The notes under the pieces are model-generated. The model was not told where the DNA came from. It ran no database searches and saw only the letters and a program-made list of their open reading frames with translations. Made by a program: the position numbers and the translations under genes. A DNA stretch of 64,000 nucleotides from Clostridium tyrobutyricum DSM 2637 = ATCC 25755 = JCM 11008 (GTDB lineage: Bacteria > Bacillota > Clostridia > Clostridiales > Clostridiaceae): assembly GCF_000359585.1 (NCBI RefSeq), contig NZ_APMH01000002.1, positions 1-64,000 of the forward strand. Direction: 5' to 3'. Shown one piece after another: positions 37,086 to 45,783 of this stretch. How positions within the stretch are numbered: position 1 is the stretch's first letter; each line of letters begins with the position of its first letter.

Positions 37086-37220
37086 ATGGCAAAAGACAGC
37101 CAAATAGACAAGAAAGAAGTAAGGGAACAAAAGGCAAAAGGTCAGACACCACTAACCCGTGAAGGGCAAAACTTTAATCGTAATGCAAAGAAACATTCTA
37201 TAAAAAACAATCACTTTTAA
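37086..37220 (+). CDS. Small basic protein (44 residues), second of a pair
   Basis: ATG at 37086 has a GAGGAG site that overlaps the end of the previous gene. The product (MAKDSQIDKKEVREQKAKG, then TPLTREGQNFNRNAKKH) is very hydrophilic and basic, like a small nucleic-acid- or spore-associated protein. It shares the MAK start and composition with its neighbour and a terminator follows at once. Confidence 0.65.
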   Translation: MAKDSQIDKKEVREQKAKGQTPLTREGQNFNRNAKKHSIKNNHF

Positions 37221-37221
37221 T

Positions 37222-37265
37222 AAAAATGAGATTCTAGTTTAAACCTCTAGAATCTCTCATTTTTA
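37222..37265 (+). terminator. Terminator after the two small basic genes
   Basis: AAAAATGAG-ATTCTAG (37222-37237) pairs with CTAGAAT-CT-CTCATTTTT (37247-37264), leaving a two-base bulge, and ends in a T-run. Confidence 0.8.
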
Positions 37266-37322
37266 TTATATAATATACAAGTTTTGATATGACGTGAACA
37301 ATCCACAAAAATGGAATTCCAA

Positions 37323-37688
37323 TCATAGTGTCATAGGAAGGAAGGATAATGCCAAATATCTTATATCAAATATTCTACTCATAAAGCCATGGGTAATCAT
37401 TGAAATAACTACAGCTATTTTCAAAAGTATACTTTCAGAAACCCAATCCTTGTAAAATATCAAAAATATAGTAGGTGTAGATATAAGATAGTGCATATGT
37501 ACAAACCTGTCATACATTTTATTATAATTATTGGATAGATTTGAAAGACCCCCATAATACAATGACAATTTTCCAAAATCTCCATTGTCATACTTCCCTA
37601 TAGCTGGATTAATAAACAATGAATTTACAAGTATAATTATTATTGGTACTAAAATCAATATTTCAATTATGTGTGTTTTAAACTGCAT
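37323..37688 (-). CDS. Short membrane protein, probably truncated
   Basis: The 121 residues have a long N-terminal hydrophobic helix (IIEILILVPIIIILVNSLFI), an outside loop with NPAIGKYDNGDFGKLSLYYGG, and two more hydrophobic stretches. The opening resembles large clostridial membrane proteins with many helices, and the frame ends abruptly after SFLPMTL, so this may be a deletion remnant. Its start overlaps the dehydrogenase stop by 11 bases. Function unknown. Confidence 0.45.
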   Translation of the reverse strand: MQFKTHIIEILILVPIIIILVNSLFINPAIGKYDNGDFGKLSLYYGGLSNLSNNYNKMYDRFVHMHYLISTPTIFLIFYKDWVSESILLKIAVVISMITHGFMSRIFDIRYLALSFLPMTL

Positions 37689-38640
37689 TTACTGGAGTTC
37701 CATTTAAAAATTTCTTTAAATTGTCCACTGCTATATCCATCAGTCTCTGTCTTGATTCCTTTGCAGCCCATGCAATGTGGGGCGTAATTATACAATTTTT
37801 CGCTTTGAGAAGTGGATTGTTAGCCTCTATAGGTTCTTTTGAAACCACATCAACTGCTGCTGCATGTACTTTTCCACTATTAAGTGCCTCAGCTAAATCC
37901 TCCTCTACTATTAAAGGACCTCTGGAAGTATTTATTATTATGACACCATCCTTCATCTTGGATATCGCAGCTTTATTTATCATTCCCCTTGTACTGTCAA
38001 ACAATGGACAATGAAGGCTTACAACATCTGATTTTTTCAACAGATCATCCAATTCCGCATATTTCACGGTATTATTTTCAAGAGTCCTGTCTCTATGCCT
38101 GCTGTATGCAAGTACATTCATATCCAGTGCCTGAGCTATTTTTGAGGTTGCCTGACCTATTCTTCCATATCCTATAATTCCAAAAGTTTTCCCCTTAAGT
38201 TCTGTAAGTGGATATTTCCAGTAGCAGAAGTCCTTATTATTTGTCCAACCACCCTTTCTTACATCTTCACTGTGAATCCATACATGATTGCATATCTCAA
38301 GCAATAGGGCGATTGTCATTTGGGCTACTGCAGCAGTACCATATGTAGGAATATTTGTTACTACTATATTCCTCTTCCGGGTTTCTTCAATATCCACTAC
38401 ATTATACCCTGTAGCAAACACTCCAATATACTTTAGATTTGGCATACTGGCAAGTGTATGTTTTGATATGGGAAATTTATTTATTAAAATTATTTCAGCA
38501 TCCCCTGCTCTTTCTTTAATAAGATCCGGACAATCTTCAGGAGTCCTGTCATAAACTTTTATATCCCCAAATGACTTGAATCCATCCCATGTCAAGTCTC
38601 CTGGATTTAATGTATATCCATCTAACACAACGATCTTCAT
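37678..38640 (-). CDS. D-2-hydroxyacid dehydrogenase (glycerate dehydrogenase/hydroxypyruvate reductase type)
   Basis: The 320 residues show the NAD-binding motif GIIGYGRIGQATSKIAQAL and catalytic elements: Arg in NTSRGPLI, the following Glu region, and His in TPHIAWAA. The HIAWA rather than H-x-A-G pattern fits glycerate dehydrogenase-like members. It reduces a 2-ketoacid such as hydroxypyruvate with NADH. The ATG at 38640 follows AGGAGGG; codons further upstream are not family sequence. Confidence 0.88.
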   Translation of the reverse strand: MKIVVLDGYTLNPGDLTWDGFKSFGDIKVYDRTPEDCPDLIKERAGDAEIILINKFPISKHTLASMPNLKYIGVFATGYNVVDIEETRKRNIVVTNIPTYGTAAVAQMTIALLLEICNHVWIHSEDVRKGGWTNNKDFCYWKYPLTELKGKTFGIIGYGRIGQATSKIAQALDMNVLAYSRHRDRTLENNTVKYAELDDLLKKSDVVSLHCPLFDSTRGMINKAAISKMKDGVIIINTSRGPLIVEEDLAEALNSGKVHAAAVDVVSKEPIEANNPLLKAKNCIITPHIAWAAKESRQRLMDIAVDNLKKFLNGTPVNAV

Positions 38641-38711
38641 AAGAACCCTCCTAATTTTTTCTTGTGAATCATTATAGCACAATTTTGTAATAAAGTTTTT
38701 AATTATACAAA

Positions 38712-38744
38712 AGGCTTTCAAAAACAATTTATTTTTGAAAGCCT
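38712..38744 (-). terminator. Terminator of the CmpB-like membrane gene
   Basis: A perfect 13-bp stem (38712-38724 with 38732-38744) directly downstream of the leftward membrane-protein gene, followed by TTTTG on that strand. Confidence 0.85.
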
Positions 38745-38752
38745 GCTAAATT

Positions 38753-39163
38753 TTACTTTTCTATTATCCTCAACCTCACAATTTCATCATGAACTATTTC
38801 AAACAAAAGCCCTGCTGCAAACCATACTGGAATGTAATCTAATCTTATAATTCCATCTATAGAATAACGGCAGTTTCCATAATCCCACGGACAAACTCCA
38901 ATGAACTTCTTTATTATATTGCCGGTAATATATTCTATTAGAAAGAAAATAACTGTATAAACACCTCCTCTAAGGACAATCGGCCAATGTCTAATCTTAT
39001 TATGTACAGGCTCTAATAAAACAGCCATGCCATATATGGGAAACATCCATATATAAGTAAATGCAGTAAGCTTTAAGTTTCCATTTAATAATGATCCAAA
39101 TCCAGTCCACACTATTTCAGTGCACCATCCTAATAAGCCATAAATTACAAATCTTATCTTCAT
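38753..39163 (-). CDS. Putative ABC transporter-type IV (CmpB/PF06541) membrane protein
   Basis: The 136 residues have four hydrophobic segments and a family-like start (MKIRFVIYGLLGWCTEIVWTGFGSL, then WMFPIYGMAVLLEPV). Related proteins are annotated as CmpB-like putative ABC transporter membrane proteins, though the role is unproven. No clear ribosome site is seen before the ATG at 39163. It stands alone between terminators. Confidence 0.7.
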   Translation of the reverse strand: MKIRFVIYGLLGWCTEIVWTGFGSLLNGNLKLTAFTYIWMFPIYGMAVLLEPVHNKIRHWPIVLRGGVYTVIFFLIEYITGNIIKKFIGVCPWDYGNCRYSIDGIIRLDYIPVWFAAGLLFEIVHDEIVRLRIIEK

Positions 39164-39299
39164 AAAAATATCTTTTACATATAACGAATTTATATTCAGG
39201 TAAAATATTCATAAAGGTGAATTTATTTCTTAAATTTAATATAATATTTATCATTGTTTTGGTAACAATATAATTGTACAAATAAGGAGGCGATATTTT

Positions 39300-39533
39300 A
39301 TGACACAACAGACAATTACTCCACGTGAAGCATTGGAAATTCATGAATTACTTTCTGCTAAAAATCTTTGCATGACTAAGGCAGTAAATTCAATCTCTCA
39401 AGTTACCGACCCTGAGTTAAAACAGATTATACAAGATGACATAACTAAAACTAGAACTCAAATTACAGAATTAAAGACATTACTTTGCAAAGCAGATATG
39501 TCTAAAATGGCTATGTCCGGAAGTACGATGTAG
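39300..39533 (+). CDS. Small CotF-like spore coat protein (77 residues)
   Basis: This short helical protein (ITPREALEIHELLSAKNLCMTKA) with a Met-rich end is typical of the small clostridial coat-F-related proteins. SD AAGGAGG precedes the ATG at 39300. It is followed 31 bases later by a second coat-F-like gene, forming a two-gene operon. Confidence 0.75.
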   Translation: MTQQTITPREALEIHELLSAKNLCMTKAVNSISQVTDPELKQIIQDDITKTRTQITELKTLLCKADMSKMAMSGSTM

Positions 39534-39564
39534 CAGCTTAACAATATAGAAAAGGGGTGTAATA

Positions 39565-39819
39565 ATGAACGAACAAATGATAGCAGCTGAATTTTTGTCA
39601 TCTGCCAAGGCAAGTATGAAAAACTATGCTTCAGCTATTTCAGAAACAGCTTCACCAGAAGTTAGAAGTATTTTGAAAACGCACTTGAATGACGCTATAT
39701 GTCTTCACGAAAAGCTTACAGAATATATGACAAAAAAGGGATTCTACAATGCTCAGAATCCACAACAGCAATTCCAGAAAGATATACAGGCAGCAGATAC
39801 TGCTTTGAACCTTAAATAG
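39565..39819 (+). CDS. Spore coat protein of the CotF family
   Basis: The 84 residues match coat protein F domains: EFLSSAKASMKNYASAISETASPEVRSIL, then LHEKLTEYMTKKGFYNAQNPQQQF, where the YMxKKGFYN(P/A) end is diagnostic. It is a structural spore coat component made in the mother cell. SD AAAGGGG precedes the ATG; a terminator follows 16 bases after the stop. Confidence 0.88.
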   Translation: MNEQMIAAEFLSSAKASMKNYASAISETASPEVRSILKTHLNDAICLHEKLTEYMTKKGFYNAQNPQQQFQKDIQAADTALNLK

Positions 39820-39834
39820 TTGATTTAAGTGAGG

Positions 39835-39874
39835 AAATGGCAGAAAATTTATTTACATAGATTTTCTGCCATTT
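39835..39874 (+). terminator. Terminator of the coat protein operon
   Basis: A perfect 14-bp stem, AAATGGCAGAAAAT (39835-39848) with its complement (39861-39874), ending in ATTTCTATT. Confidence 0.85.
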
Positions 39875-39940
39875 CTATTGATATATATAATACATCCAAT
39901 TATAATAATATATAAATCAAACAGATTGGATGTGCACTAT

Positions 39941-40849
39941 ATGGAAAACGTAAACAGTCAATTCTTTTTATCACTGCTGATTATAGGGCTGGGATATATA
40001 TTCAAACGATTAAATATAATAAAGCAAGATGATGGAGATGGAGTATCTCGAATTATATTCAATATAACTCTTCCTTCACTTATAATATACAACTTTAATA
40101 CCATGAAACTGGATGCATCTCTTATATTTATAACATTGACAAGCTGTATTTTTGGAATATTCATGGGCTTTCTGGGAATACTTATTTTTAGAAATGAAAG
40201 CAGAAAAATTCGAGGGACTCTATCCATGCTTATTCCAGGCTTTAATATAGGCCTTTTTGCATATCCACTTGTAGAGGGAATATGGGGAAAAAATGGCGTA
40301 AAATACTTTGGTATGTTTGACATGGGAAACACTATCCCTATATTTGTAGTATGCTACTTGATTGCAAGCTATTTTTCATCAGATGAAAAAAATCTCGATA
40401 TAAAAATAACCATAAGAAAACTGCTCACATCTATTCCTCTTATGACTTACATAATAACACTCATATTAAATCTGTCAGGTCATCATTATCCTGGAGTGAT
40501 AATAAATATTACAGCAATACTTTCCAAAGCAAATGCACCCTTATCCCTTCTTTTACTTGGCATATGCCTGAATTTCACTATAGACAAAGTATATAGAAAA
40601 AATATATTTAAAATTCTACTTATAAGATATTCTATTGGACTAGCTGTTGGAATTATACTATTTAATATTCTTCCTTTCAACGAGCTTTATCGCTATACTC
40701 TTCTCATAGGACTTATAATGCCCATTGGAATGGCAGATATTCCCTATGCAGTTGAATTCAATTACGATAAAAAGTTTATAGGTACTATTTGTGATGTGAC
40801 TATAATTATTAGTTTCATACTTATGTGGATTATTGTTGGTTTCTTTTAA
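39941..40849 (+). CDS. AEC-family (auxin efflux carrier) transporter
   Basis: This protein of about 302 residues has roughly ten transmembrane segments and the AEC layout: GLGYIFKRLNIIKQDDGDGVSRIIFNITLPSL at the start and a mirrored second half. Bacterial members export or import organic acids such as malate. I chose the ATG at 39941 (MENVNSQ), since upstream codons are not family-like. The ribosome site is weak. Confidence 0.85.
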   Translation: MENVNSQFFLSLLIIGLGYIFKRLNIIKQDDGDGVSRIIFNITLPSLIIYNFNTMKLDASLIFITLTSCIFGIFMGFLGILIFRNESRKIRGTLSMLIPGFNIGLFAYPLVEGIWGKNGVKYFGMFDMGNTIPIFVVCYLIASYFSSDEKNLDIKITIRKLLTSIPLMTYIITLILNLSGHHYPGVIINITAILSKANAPLSLLLLGICLNFTIDKVYRKNIFKILLIRYSIGLAVGIILFNILPFNELYRYTLLIGLIMPIGMADIPYAVEFNYDKKFIGTICDVTIIISFILMWIIVGFF

Positions 40850-40880
40850 TAAAAACAATTTATTGTTATTTTTTAATTAA

Positions 40881-40920
40881 TAGCATTAATAATTAACAAT
40901 TTAATAAAATATTAATGCTA
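40881..40920 (+). terminator. Hairpin after the AEC transporter gene
   Basis: TAGCATTAAT (40881-40890) pairs with ATTAATGCTA (40911-40920). The T-run is absent, so it is a weak terminator candidate. Confidence 0.45.
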
Positions 40921-41009
40921 AAAGTATTGAATTTTATGTTATTAATTTTTATAATAGAATTACTAGCTTATATAAGAAAATTTAGAATAATTTTCAAGGA
41001 GGTCAATTT

Positions 41010-42044
41010 ATGAATGAAGCTCTAGACAGTATGCTTATAACTGATGATAGCAATCTCAATGGTCTTAACCTTATAGGCTTAACCAGCTGCCCCATGAAAA
41101 AAATTTTTAGGGAGAATCTAGAAAACACTCTTCAAAAATATAAACAAGCTACGGATAAAATCTTAAAATGTTATACCCCTACAGGCTGCCACAGCAAAGA
41201 ACACATTGAGGAATTATTGAAATCCTCAAATTTTGATGATTTACCAGATGTATTTACAGCATTAGGCTATAGAAATACTTTTAAAAGCAGCATATTAGAC
41301 AACTTCGCATATAGAGGATATTTCAAATCACCCCAAGATAAAAATATAAATAAAGATTTTGATGGGCTTGGGCTGATTGATCCCGAAGGTATATACTCAA
41401 TATACTCTGTATCTTCTGAGGTAATGCTCATAGACAAGAATAAATTGGGAAAACTTCCTGTACCAAAAACCTGGGCCGATTTACTGGATCCCATATATAA
41501 AGGTAAAATAATAATAGGTGGCTGCGATGGTGATATACATGAAGATCAACTTCTCTACTATTATAAAGACTTTGGAGATGAAGGAGTGAAAGCCCTTGCA
41601 GAAAACTCCAAAAACACCTGGCATCCAGCTCAAATGGCAAAATCAGCTGCGGTTTCAAGCAGAGATGGTGCGGCTATCTATATAATCCCATGGTTTTTTG
41701 CAAATGCTTGTCCTGATAAGCCAAATTTGAAGATAGTATGTCCAGAAGATGGTGCAATGATCAGTCCATCCTTTATTCTCACAAAAAAATCCAAACTTGA
41801 TGAAGTAAGTGTTTTAACAGATAGCCTTCTTGGCACCGAATTTGGCACCAAGTGTGCAGACAATCTATATCCTTCATTAAACCCCAATGTAAATAATAAC
41901 ATACCCGAAGGCTTTAAATTCAAATGGCTGGGCTGGGATTTTATAAGATCCATAAATATGGAGGAAACTATGAACAATATAGTTGATGAATTTATTGACA
42001 CCTTTAATAGAACAGGTGGAGATGCAGTACTTGAGAAAAAATAA
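41010..42044 (+). CDS. Periplasmic-binding-protein-like protein without signal peptide
   Basis: The 344 residues follow the iron(III)/spermidine binding-protein fold (GIYSIYSVSSEVMLIDKNKLGKLPVPKTWADLLDPIYKGKI, a classic hinge region) but begin directly with MNEALDSMLITDD. No secretion signal is present, so it is probably cytoplasmic. Cysteines occur near the N-terminus (SCPM, CYTPTGCHS). The start is sound (AAGGAGG six bases away). Similar signal-less binding proteins exist in anaerobes with unknown ligand; no permease lies nearby. Confidence 0.65.
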   Translation: MNEALDSMLITDDSNLNGLNLIGLTSCPMKKIFRENLENTLQKYKQATDKILKCYTPTGCHSKEHIEELLKSSNFDDLPDVFTALGYRNTFKSSILDNFAYRGYFKSPQDKNINKDFDGLGLIDPEGIYSIYSVSSEVMLIDKNKLGKLPVPKTWADLLDPIYKGKIIIGGCDGDIHEDQLLYYYKDFGDEGVKALAENSKNTWHPAQMAKSAAVSSRDGAAIYIIPWFFANACPDKPNLKIVCPEDGAMISPSFILTKKSKLDEVSVLTDSLLGTEFGTKCADNLYPSLNPNVNNNIPEGFKFKWLGWDFIRSINMEETMNNIVDEFIDTFNRTGGDAVLEKK

Positions 42045-42063
42045 TTAAACTTTATTCAAATAG

Positions 42064-42110
42064 AAAATCACAGGGATAAAATTACAAATAAGAATATCCC
42101 CGTGATTTTT
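42064..42110 (+). terminator. Terminator between the binding-protein and thioredoxin genes
   Basis: AAAATCACAGGGATA (42064-42078) pairs with TATCCC-CGTGATTTT (42095-42109) around a long loop and ends in a T-run, 20 bases after the stop. Confidence 0.75.
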
Positions 42111-42643
42111 TATTTTATATTGTTTATTAGATAATTCATCTCATCTTTATTTATGGAGCCTTCAATAATCCTACTTAAATCACCTTCCTTGTTGATTAAA
42201 AAAGTAGTTGGAAATGCACCTATATTGTATTCATCCATAACATTTCCTCCAATATCAAATAGAACGGGAAAATCATATCCATTTTTATTTAGAAAATCTG
42301 TAATACCCTGTTTGGAAATTTCATTTTCAATGTCCGGTGCAGCTACTCCTAGAATTATGACATTATTTTTATTATTTCCATATTGTCTGTATATTTTATC
42401 TATATCACATATTTCTACTCTGCAAGGAGGACACCATGTTGCCCAAAAATTCAAAAATACAGTCTTTCCCTTGTAACTGCTAAGATTATGGATTTTTCCA
42501 TATTGATCAACTAAATTAAAGTCCAAAGGTCTTACCTTTATGGAGGCACCTACAGGGTTGTTTATACATATACAAAGTATTATAATTATACTCAATGTTA
42601 AAAACCAAAAATTAATCTTTTTAATATTATTTCCAATCTCCAT
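42110..42643 (-). CDS. TlpA/ResA-family membrane-anchored thioredoxin
   Basis: The 177 residues have an N-terminal anchor (INFWFLTLSIIIILCICI), then a thioredoxin fold with FLNFWATWCPPC (active-site CPPC) and the cis-proline segment GAFPTTFLI. It reduces disulfides outside the membrane, for example in cytochrome maturation or spore formation. No CcdA partner or cytochrome gene is nearby. SD AAGGATT precedes the ATG. Confidence 0.9.
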   Translation of the reverse strand: MEIGNNIKKINFWFLTLSIIIILCICINNPVGASIKVRPLDFNLVDQYGKIHNLSSYKGKTVFLNFWATWCPPCRVEICDIDKIYRQYGNNKNNVIILGVAAPDIENEISKQGITDFLNKNGYDFPVLFDIGGNVMDEYNIGAFPTTFLINKEGDLSRIIEGSINKDEMNYLINNIK

Positions 42644-42803
42644 TTAATCCTTCCCTTCTTTAAAATACGTACTTGTTTTAGTATGGTTGAAATGCGCCTG
42701 ATTTATCACTACACTTGTAATGACAACATATTGTATTATATAGATAAAATATGTGCAAAATCTTAATAAACAACTATACTTCAAGAAAGGACTGAATAAT
42801 ATT

Positions 42804-43466
42804 ATGACAGACTTAAAACTTGCCATATTTGATATGGACGGATTAATGTTTGATACTGAGAAAATTATGCACAATGCCTATATGGAAGCAGGTAACTTGT
42901 ATAATTACAAATTTGATGATTCTGTATTTGCAAAAACTACAGGTGCCAGCAGCAAAAGAAGGAATAAAATACTTATTGACACTTTTGGGAAAGACTTCCC
43001 TCTTGAAAAAGTATTATCCTATAAAGAAAAGAAATTCAAAGATACGATACATAAGTATGGAGTACCTATAAAACCAGGGCTTATTGAGCTTATGGATTTT
43101 TTTAAAGAAAACAAAATCAAAATAGCTGTTGCATCTTCAAGCAAAAGAAGTATTGTTGAATACAATGTGTGCCACGCAGGTGTATATGATGATATTGACT
43201 ATATAATAAGTGGAGAGGAACTTAAAGAAAGCAAACCAAATCCTGAAATTTTTTTAAAGCCCTGTGAATTTTTTAATATAAATACTGACAATGCCATCGT
43301 CATGGAAGATTCTACAAATGGTATAATAGCTGCTATTCGTGCACATATAAAACCTATATGGATTCCGGATTTAATACAGATTCCCGATGATGTGAAGGAT
43401 AAACTCTTTGCACAGGCAAGAGATCTTTCGCAAGTAATAGATATTGTCAAAAATAAATTTAAATAA
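42804..43466 (+). CDS. HAD-family phosphatase (beta-phosphoglucomutase-like subgroup)
   Basis: This protein of about 220 residues has motif I FDMDGLMFDTE, a cap domain (residues ~18-90), motif II VASSSKR, the motif III lysine in ESKPNPE and motif IV MEDSTNG. All catalytic residues are present. It probably dephosphorylates a sugar phosphate or similar metabolite. The ATG at 42804 is chosen for its GAAAGGA site and the family start (MTDLKLAIFDMDG). Confidence 0.88.
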   Translation: MTDLKLAIFDMDGLMFDTEKIMHNAYMEAGNLYNYKFDDSVFAKTTGASSKRRNKILIDTFGKDFPLEKVLSYKEKKFKDTIHKYGVPIKPGLIELMDFFKENKIKIAVASSSKRSIVEYNVCHAGVYDDIDYIISGEELKESKPNPEIFLKPCEFFNINTDNAIVMEDSTNGIIAAIRAHIKPIWIPDLIQIPDDVKDKLFAQARDLSQVIDIVKNKFK

Positions 43467-43469
43467 ACA

Positions 43470-43510
43470 ATAAAAACTCTATGAGATGAAGGTCTGCATA
43501 GAGTTTTTAT
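43470..43510. terminator. Terminator between HAD gene and GH32 remnant
   Basis: A perfect 13-bp stem, ATAAAAACTCTAT (43470-43482) with its complement (43498-43510), active for the plus-strand gene. Confidence 0.8.
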
Positions 43511-43523
43511 TATATAAAATTTA

Positions 43524-44140
43524 CTATATTCTATAATATACGGCATTGACTACTGAGACTTTTCCATGTGCCTCAACTTTGGTGTCCAGGTATCTATCAT
43601 CCATATATGCTCTCAATGAAAAAATTTCTTCACCATCATTTACAAATATCTCAAAAGATGACCTGTCAGAAAAAACATGCAACTCTAAATTGTCACTGTG
43701 AGGCAACCCTACACTTCTTTTATTCCCAAATGTATAGTCTTTCTATCTACAGCCAATACGTCACTTGAAATTGAACATTTGCAAATTTATCTTGATTGCA
43801 TCTCAAATGCAATGACAATTTTTCAGTGTGCTTTACACTAAAACGTATTTTCATCTCATATAAATCAGAATTAAAATTATTCAAATTTTTAAGTTCAGCT
43901 GCAGGTTGCTGATATATCTTTATCCTTTGATTTTTTACAAGGGGATTTTTTTATAGTTTGAAAGACTTTCTTCCATACTTTAAATACAGCACACACTAAT
44001 AAGCCTCTCTGTCTCCATCTTTGTCTTTCATATTTCAGGTATATGTAATATGCAATTTTTTATTGACTTCAATATAACTTCCAGAATAACAACCATCCTT
44101 GTCATACCATATGTTCAGTAAAAGAGCAGGTTAAAGTCTC
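43524..44140 (-). pseudogene. GH32 sucrose-6-phosphate hydrolase, heavily decayed
   Basis: Three out-of-phase pieces of a GH32 protein can be read leftward. WYDKDGCYSGSYIEV...KDKDGDREAY (around 44000-44090) is catalytic-propeller sequence. RIKIYQQPAAELKNL...KLSLHLRCNQDKF (around 43770-43930) is the linker and beta-sandwich, and LELHVFSDRSSFEIFVNDGEE (43620-43690) is the C-terminus. Stops and frameshifts separate them and most of the ~490 codons are gone. It lies next to an intact fructokinase, its normal partner. Confidence 0.8.
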
Positions 44141-44146
44141 TCCCAA

Positions 44147-45100
44147 TTACTGTAAAAATTTATTAACCTTGTCCAATGTAGGCAATGCTTCTGTTGCACC
44201 CATTTCTGTACAAGTTAATGCACCTACTGCATTTGCAAATTTTACAATATTGGAAAATGCATTATTGTCTTTTAAAATATCTTTGGAATCAGAATATGCC
44301 ATTTTATATAGAAGAGCTCCTACAAAGGCATCTCCTGCACCTGTAGAATCAACTGATTTTATCTTCACGGAACCTACAGTTTCAACATGATCCCCTGCAA
44401 TAATCAAAGTCCCTTCTTTTCCAAGAGTTACAAGAAGCACAGTTTCTCCAAGTTTTGAAAGTGCAAGTGCTGCATCTTTTACATCGGATATACCTGTTAT
44501 AAGACATGCTTCTGCATCACTTACCTTTACTATGTCAGATTTTGCTATGTACTTTTTAGACAGCTCTATAAATTCCTGATCTCTTCCAGCCCATAGATTA
44601 TCTCTATAATTTGGATCAAAGCATATTAATTTTTGACTTTTTTCTGCATAAGCAAAAAACTTGTCATATGTATCTCTAAGTGAACCACCTAAAAGAGCTG
44701 TAGCTGACCCAAAATGGAATATATCAAAACTTTCCATTTCCTTAGCTTCTTTTTCATCTGGTTCATAAATTTCGTCTGCACCTCTTGCAAATACAAAATC
44801 TCTTTCTCCATCTTCTTGAACTGAAACAAATGACATAGTAGTTGGCTTGCCTTCTCTCTTCAAGAAAGTAGTATCTACTCCTTCTTTTACAAGACTGTTT
44901 TCAAGGAAATCTCCAAACGGGTCTTGTCCAACGCTTCCCCCAAAGCTAGCCTTTCCACCTAATCTTGATATAGCTGATGTAACATTTGCAGGGGCTCCAC
45001 CTGCCTTTTTCAAGAAATTATCTCCTGAAGAAAGAGATACTCCTATATCCGTACATATAAAATCGATAAGAAGCTCTCCTATGCATAGTACTTTTTTCAT
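44147..45100 (-). CDS. scrK: Fructokinase (PfkB family)
   Basis: The 317 residues are a PfkB sugar kinase: GELLIDFICTD start, GGAPANVTSAISRLGGKASFGG, and the catalytic anion-hole motif DSTGAGDAFVGALLY. It phosphorylates free fructose to fructose-6-phosphate. The frame is intact, although the neighbouring sucrose hydrolase and sucrose PTS are pseudogenes. It may still serve fructose from another source, or not yet have decayed. SD GGAGAGAC precedes the ATG. Confidence 0.9.
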   Translation of the reverse strand: MKKVLCIGELLIDFICTDIGVSLSSGDNFLKKAGGAPANVTSAISRLGGKASFGGSVGQDPFGDFLENSLVKEGVDTTFLKREGKPTTMSFVSVQEDGERDFVFARGADEIYEPDEKEAKEMESFDIFHFGSATALLGGSLRDTYDKFFAYAEKSQKLICFDPNYRDNLWAGRDQEFIELSKKYIAKSDIVKVSDAEACLITGISDVKDAALALSKLGETVLLVTLGKEGTLIIAGDHVETVGSVKIKSVDSTGAGDAFVGALLYKMAYSDSKDILKDNNAFSNIVKFANAVGALTCTEMGATEALPTLDKVNKFLQ

Positions 45101-45122
45101 AAACTGTCTCTCCTTTTTTTAT

Positions 45123-45600
45123 TTATTTTATCACACTTATAAAACCATCACCTATGCTTATTTCAGTGTCATCTTTGGATGCAACATCTGAATATTAATC
45201 TGCATTGGTAACAAGTACACATGTAGTTATATCATATCCTGCTTCTTTTATCTTTTCAATATCAAATTCTACCAGAACCTCTCCTTTTTCAACTTTGACC
45301 CCAGTATCAGCATAGGCTTTAAAATATTTACCTCCAAGTTTGACTGTATCTATTTCAACATGGATAAGTACTTCAACTCCATTATCGGCTGTAAGTCATA
45401 TAGCATGTTTTGCATTAAAAAGTACACTTATAAAATGGTCATTCCTATAATATAATTAATCATTGACACGCCTATTTTTATAGCAACTTTTGGAACTCCT
45501 GCAGCTTCCCCGCCTTGTGCCACATTTTCCATATATTATATTGGGAAGAGACAACTTATTCCTATGGCTTTGTTTGCAAGCATCCCGACCTCTACAGCAT
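45123..45600 (-). pseudogene. Sucrose-type PTS permease remnant (EIIC fragment and EIIA-Glc domain)
   Basis: Leftward translation gives an EIIC piece (ENVAQGGEAAGVPKVAIKIG, with stops) and then a nearly complete EIIA-Glc domain: FNAKHAI-stop-LTADNGVEVLIHVEIDTV and GGKYFKAYADTGVKVEKGE. The phospho-His is kept. TGA replaces the usual glycine codon after KHAI, and a TAA occurs after VTNAD. The EIIB part and most of EIIC are missing. With the GH32 remnant it marks a lost sucrose pathway. Confidence 0.75.
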
Positions 45601-45783
45601 GAAAACTATATTATATTCCTGTTATAACTATTAATGAATACAGCCCAAAAAAATTATTCTTGCTGCCAATCCAAATGTATAAAACATTCTTCATTTAACT
45701 TTCTCAATTACATGTAGAAAATTTAGAAATTTTACTGTAAAATTTAAGTTATACAAAATATATACAGGAGATGTAAAGTCATC

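Noticed and set aside
36915..37130. A 71-codon minus-strand frame with hydroph­obic sequence
   Set aside because: It lies opposite two small plus-strand genes that have strong ribosome sites and a common terminator; the frame itself has no start signal.
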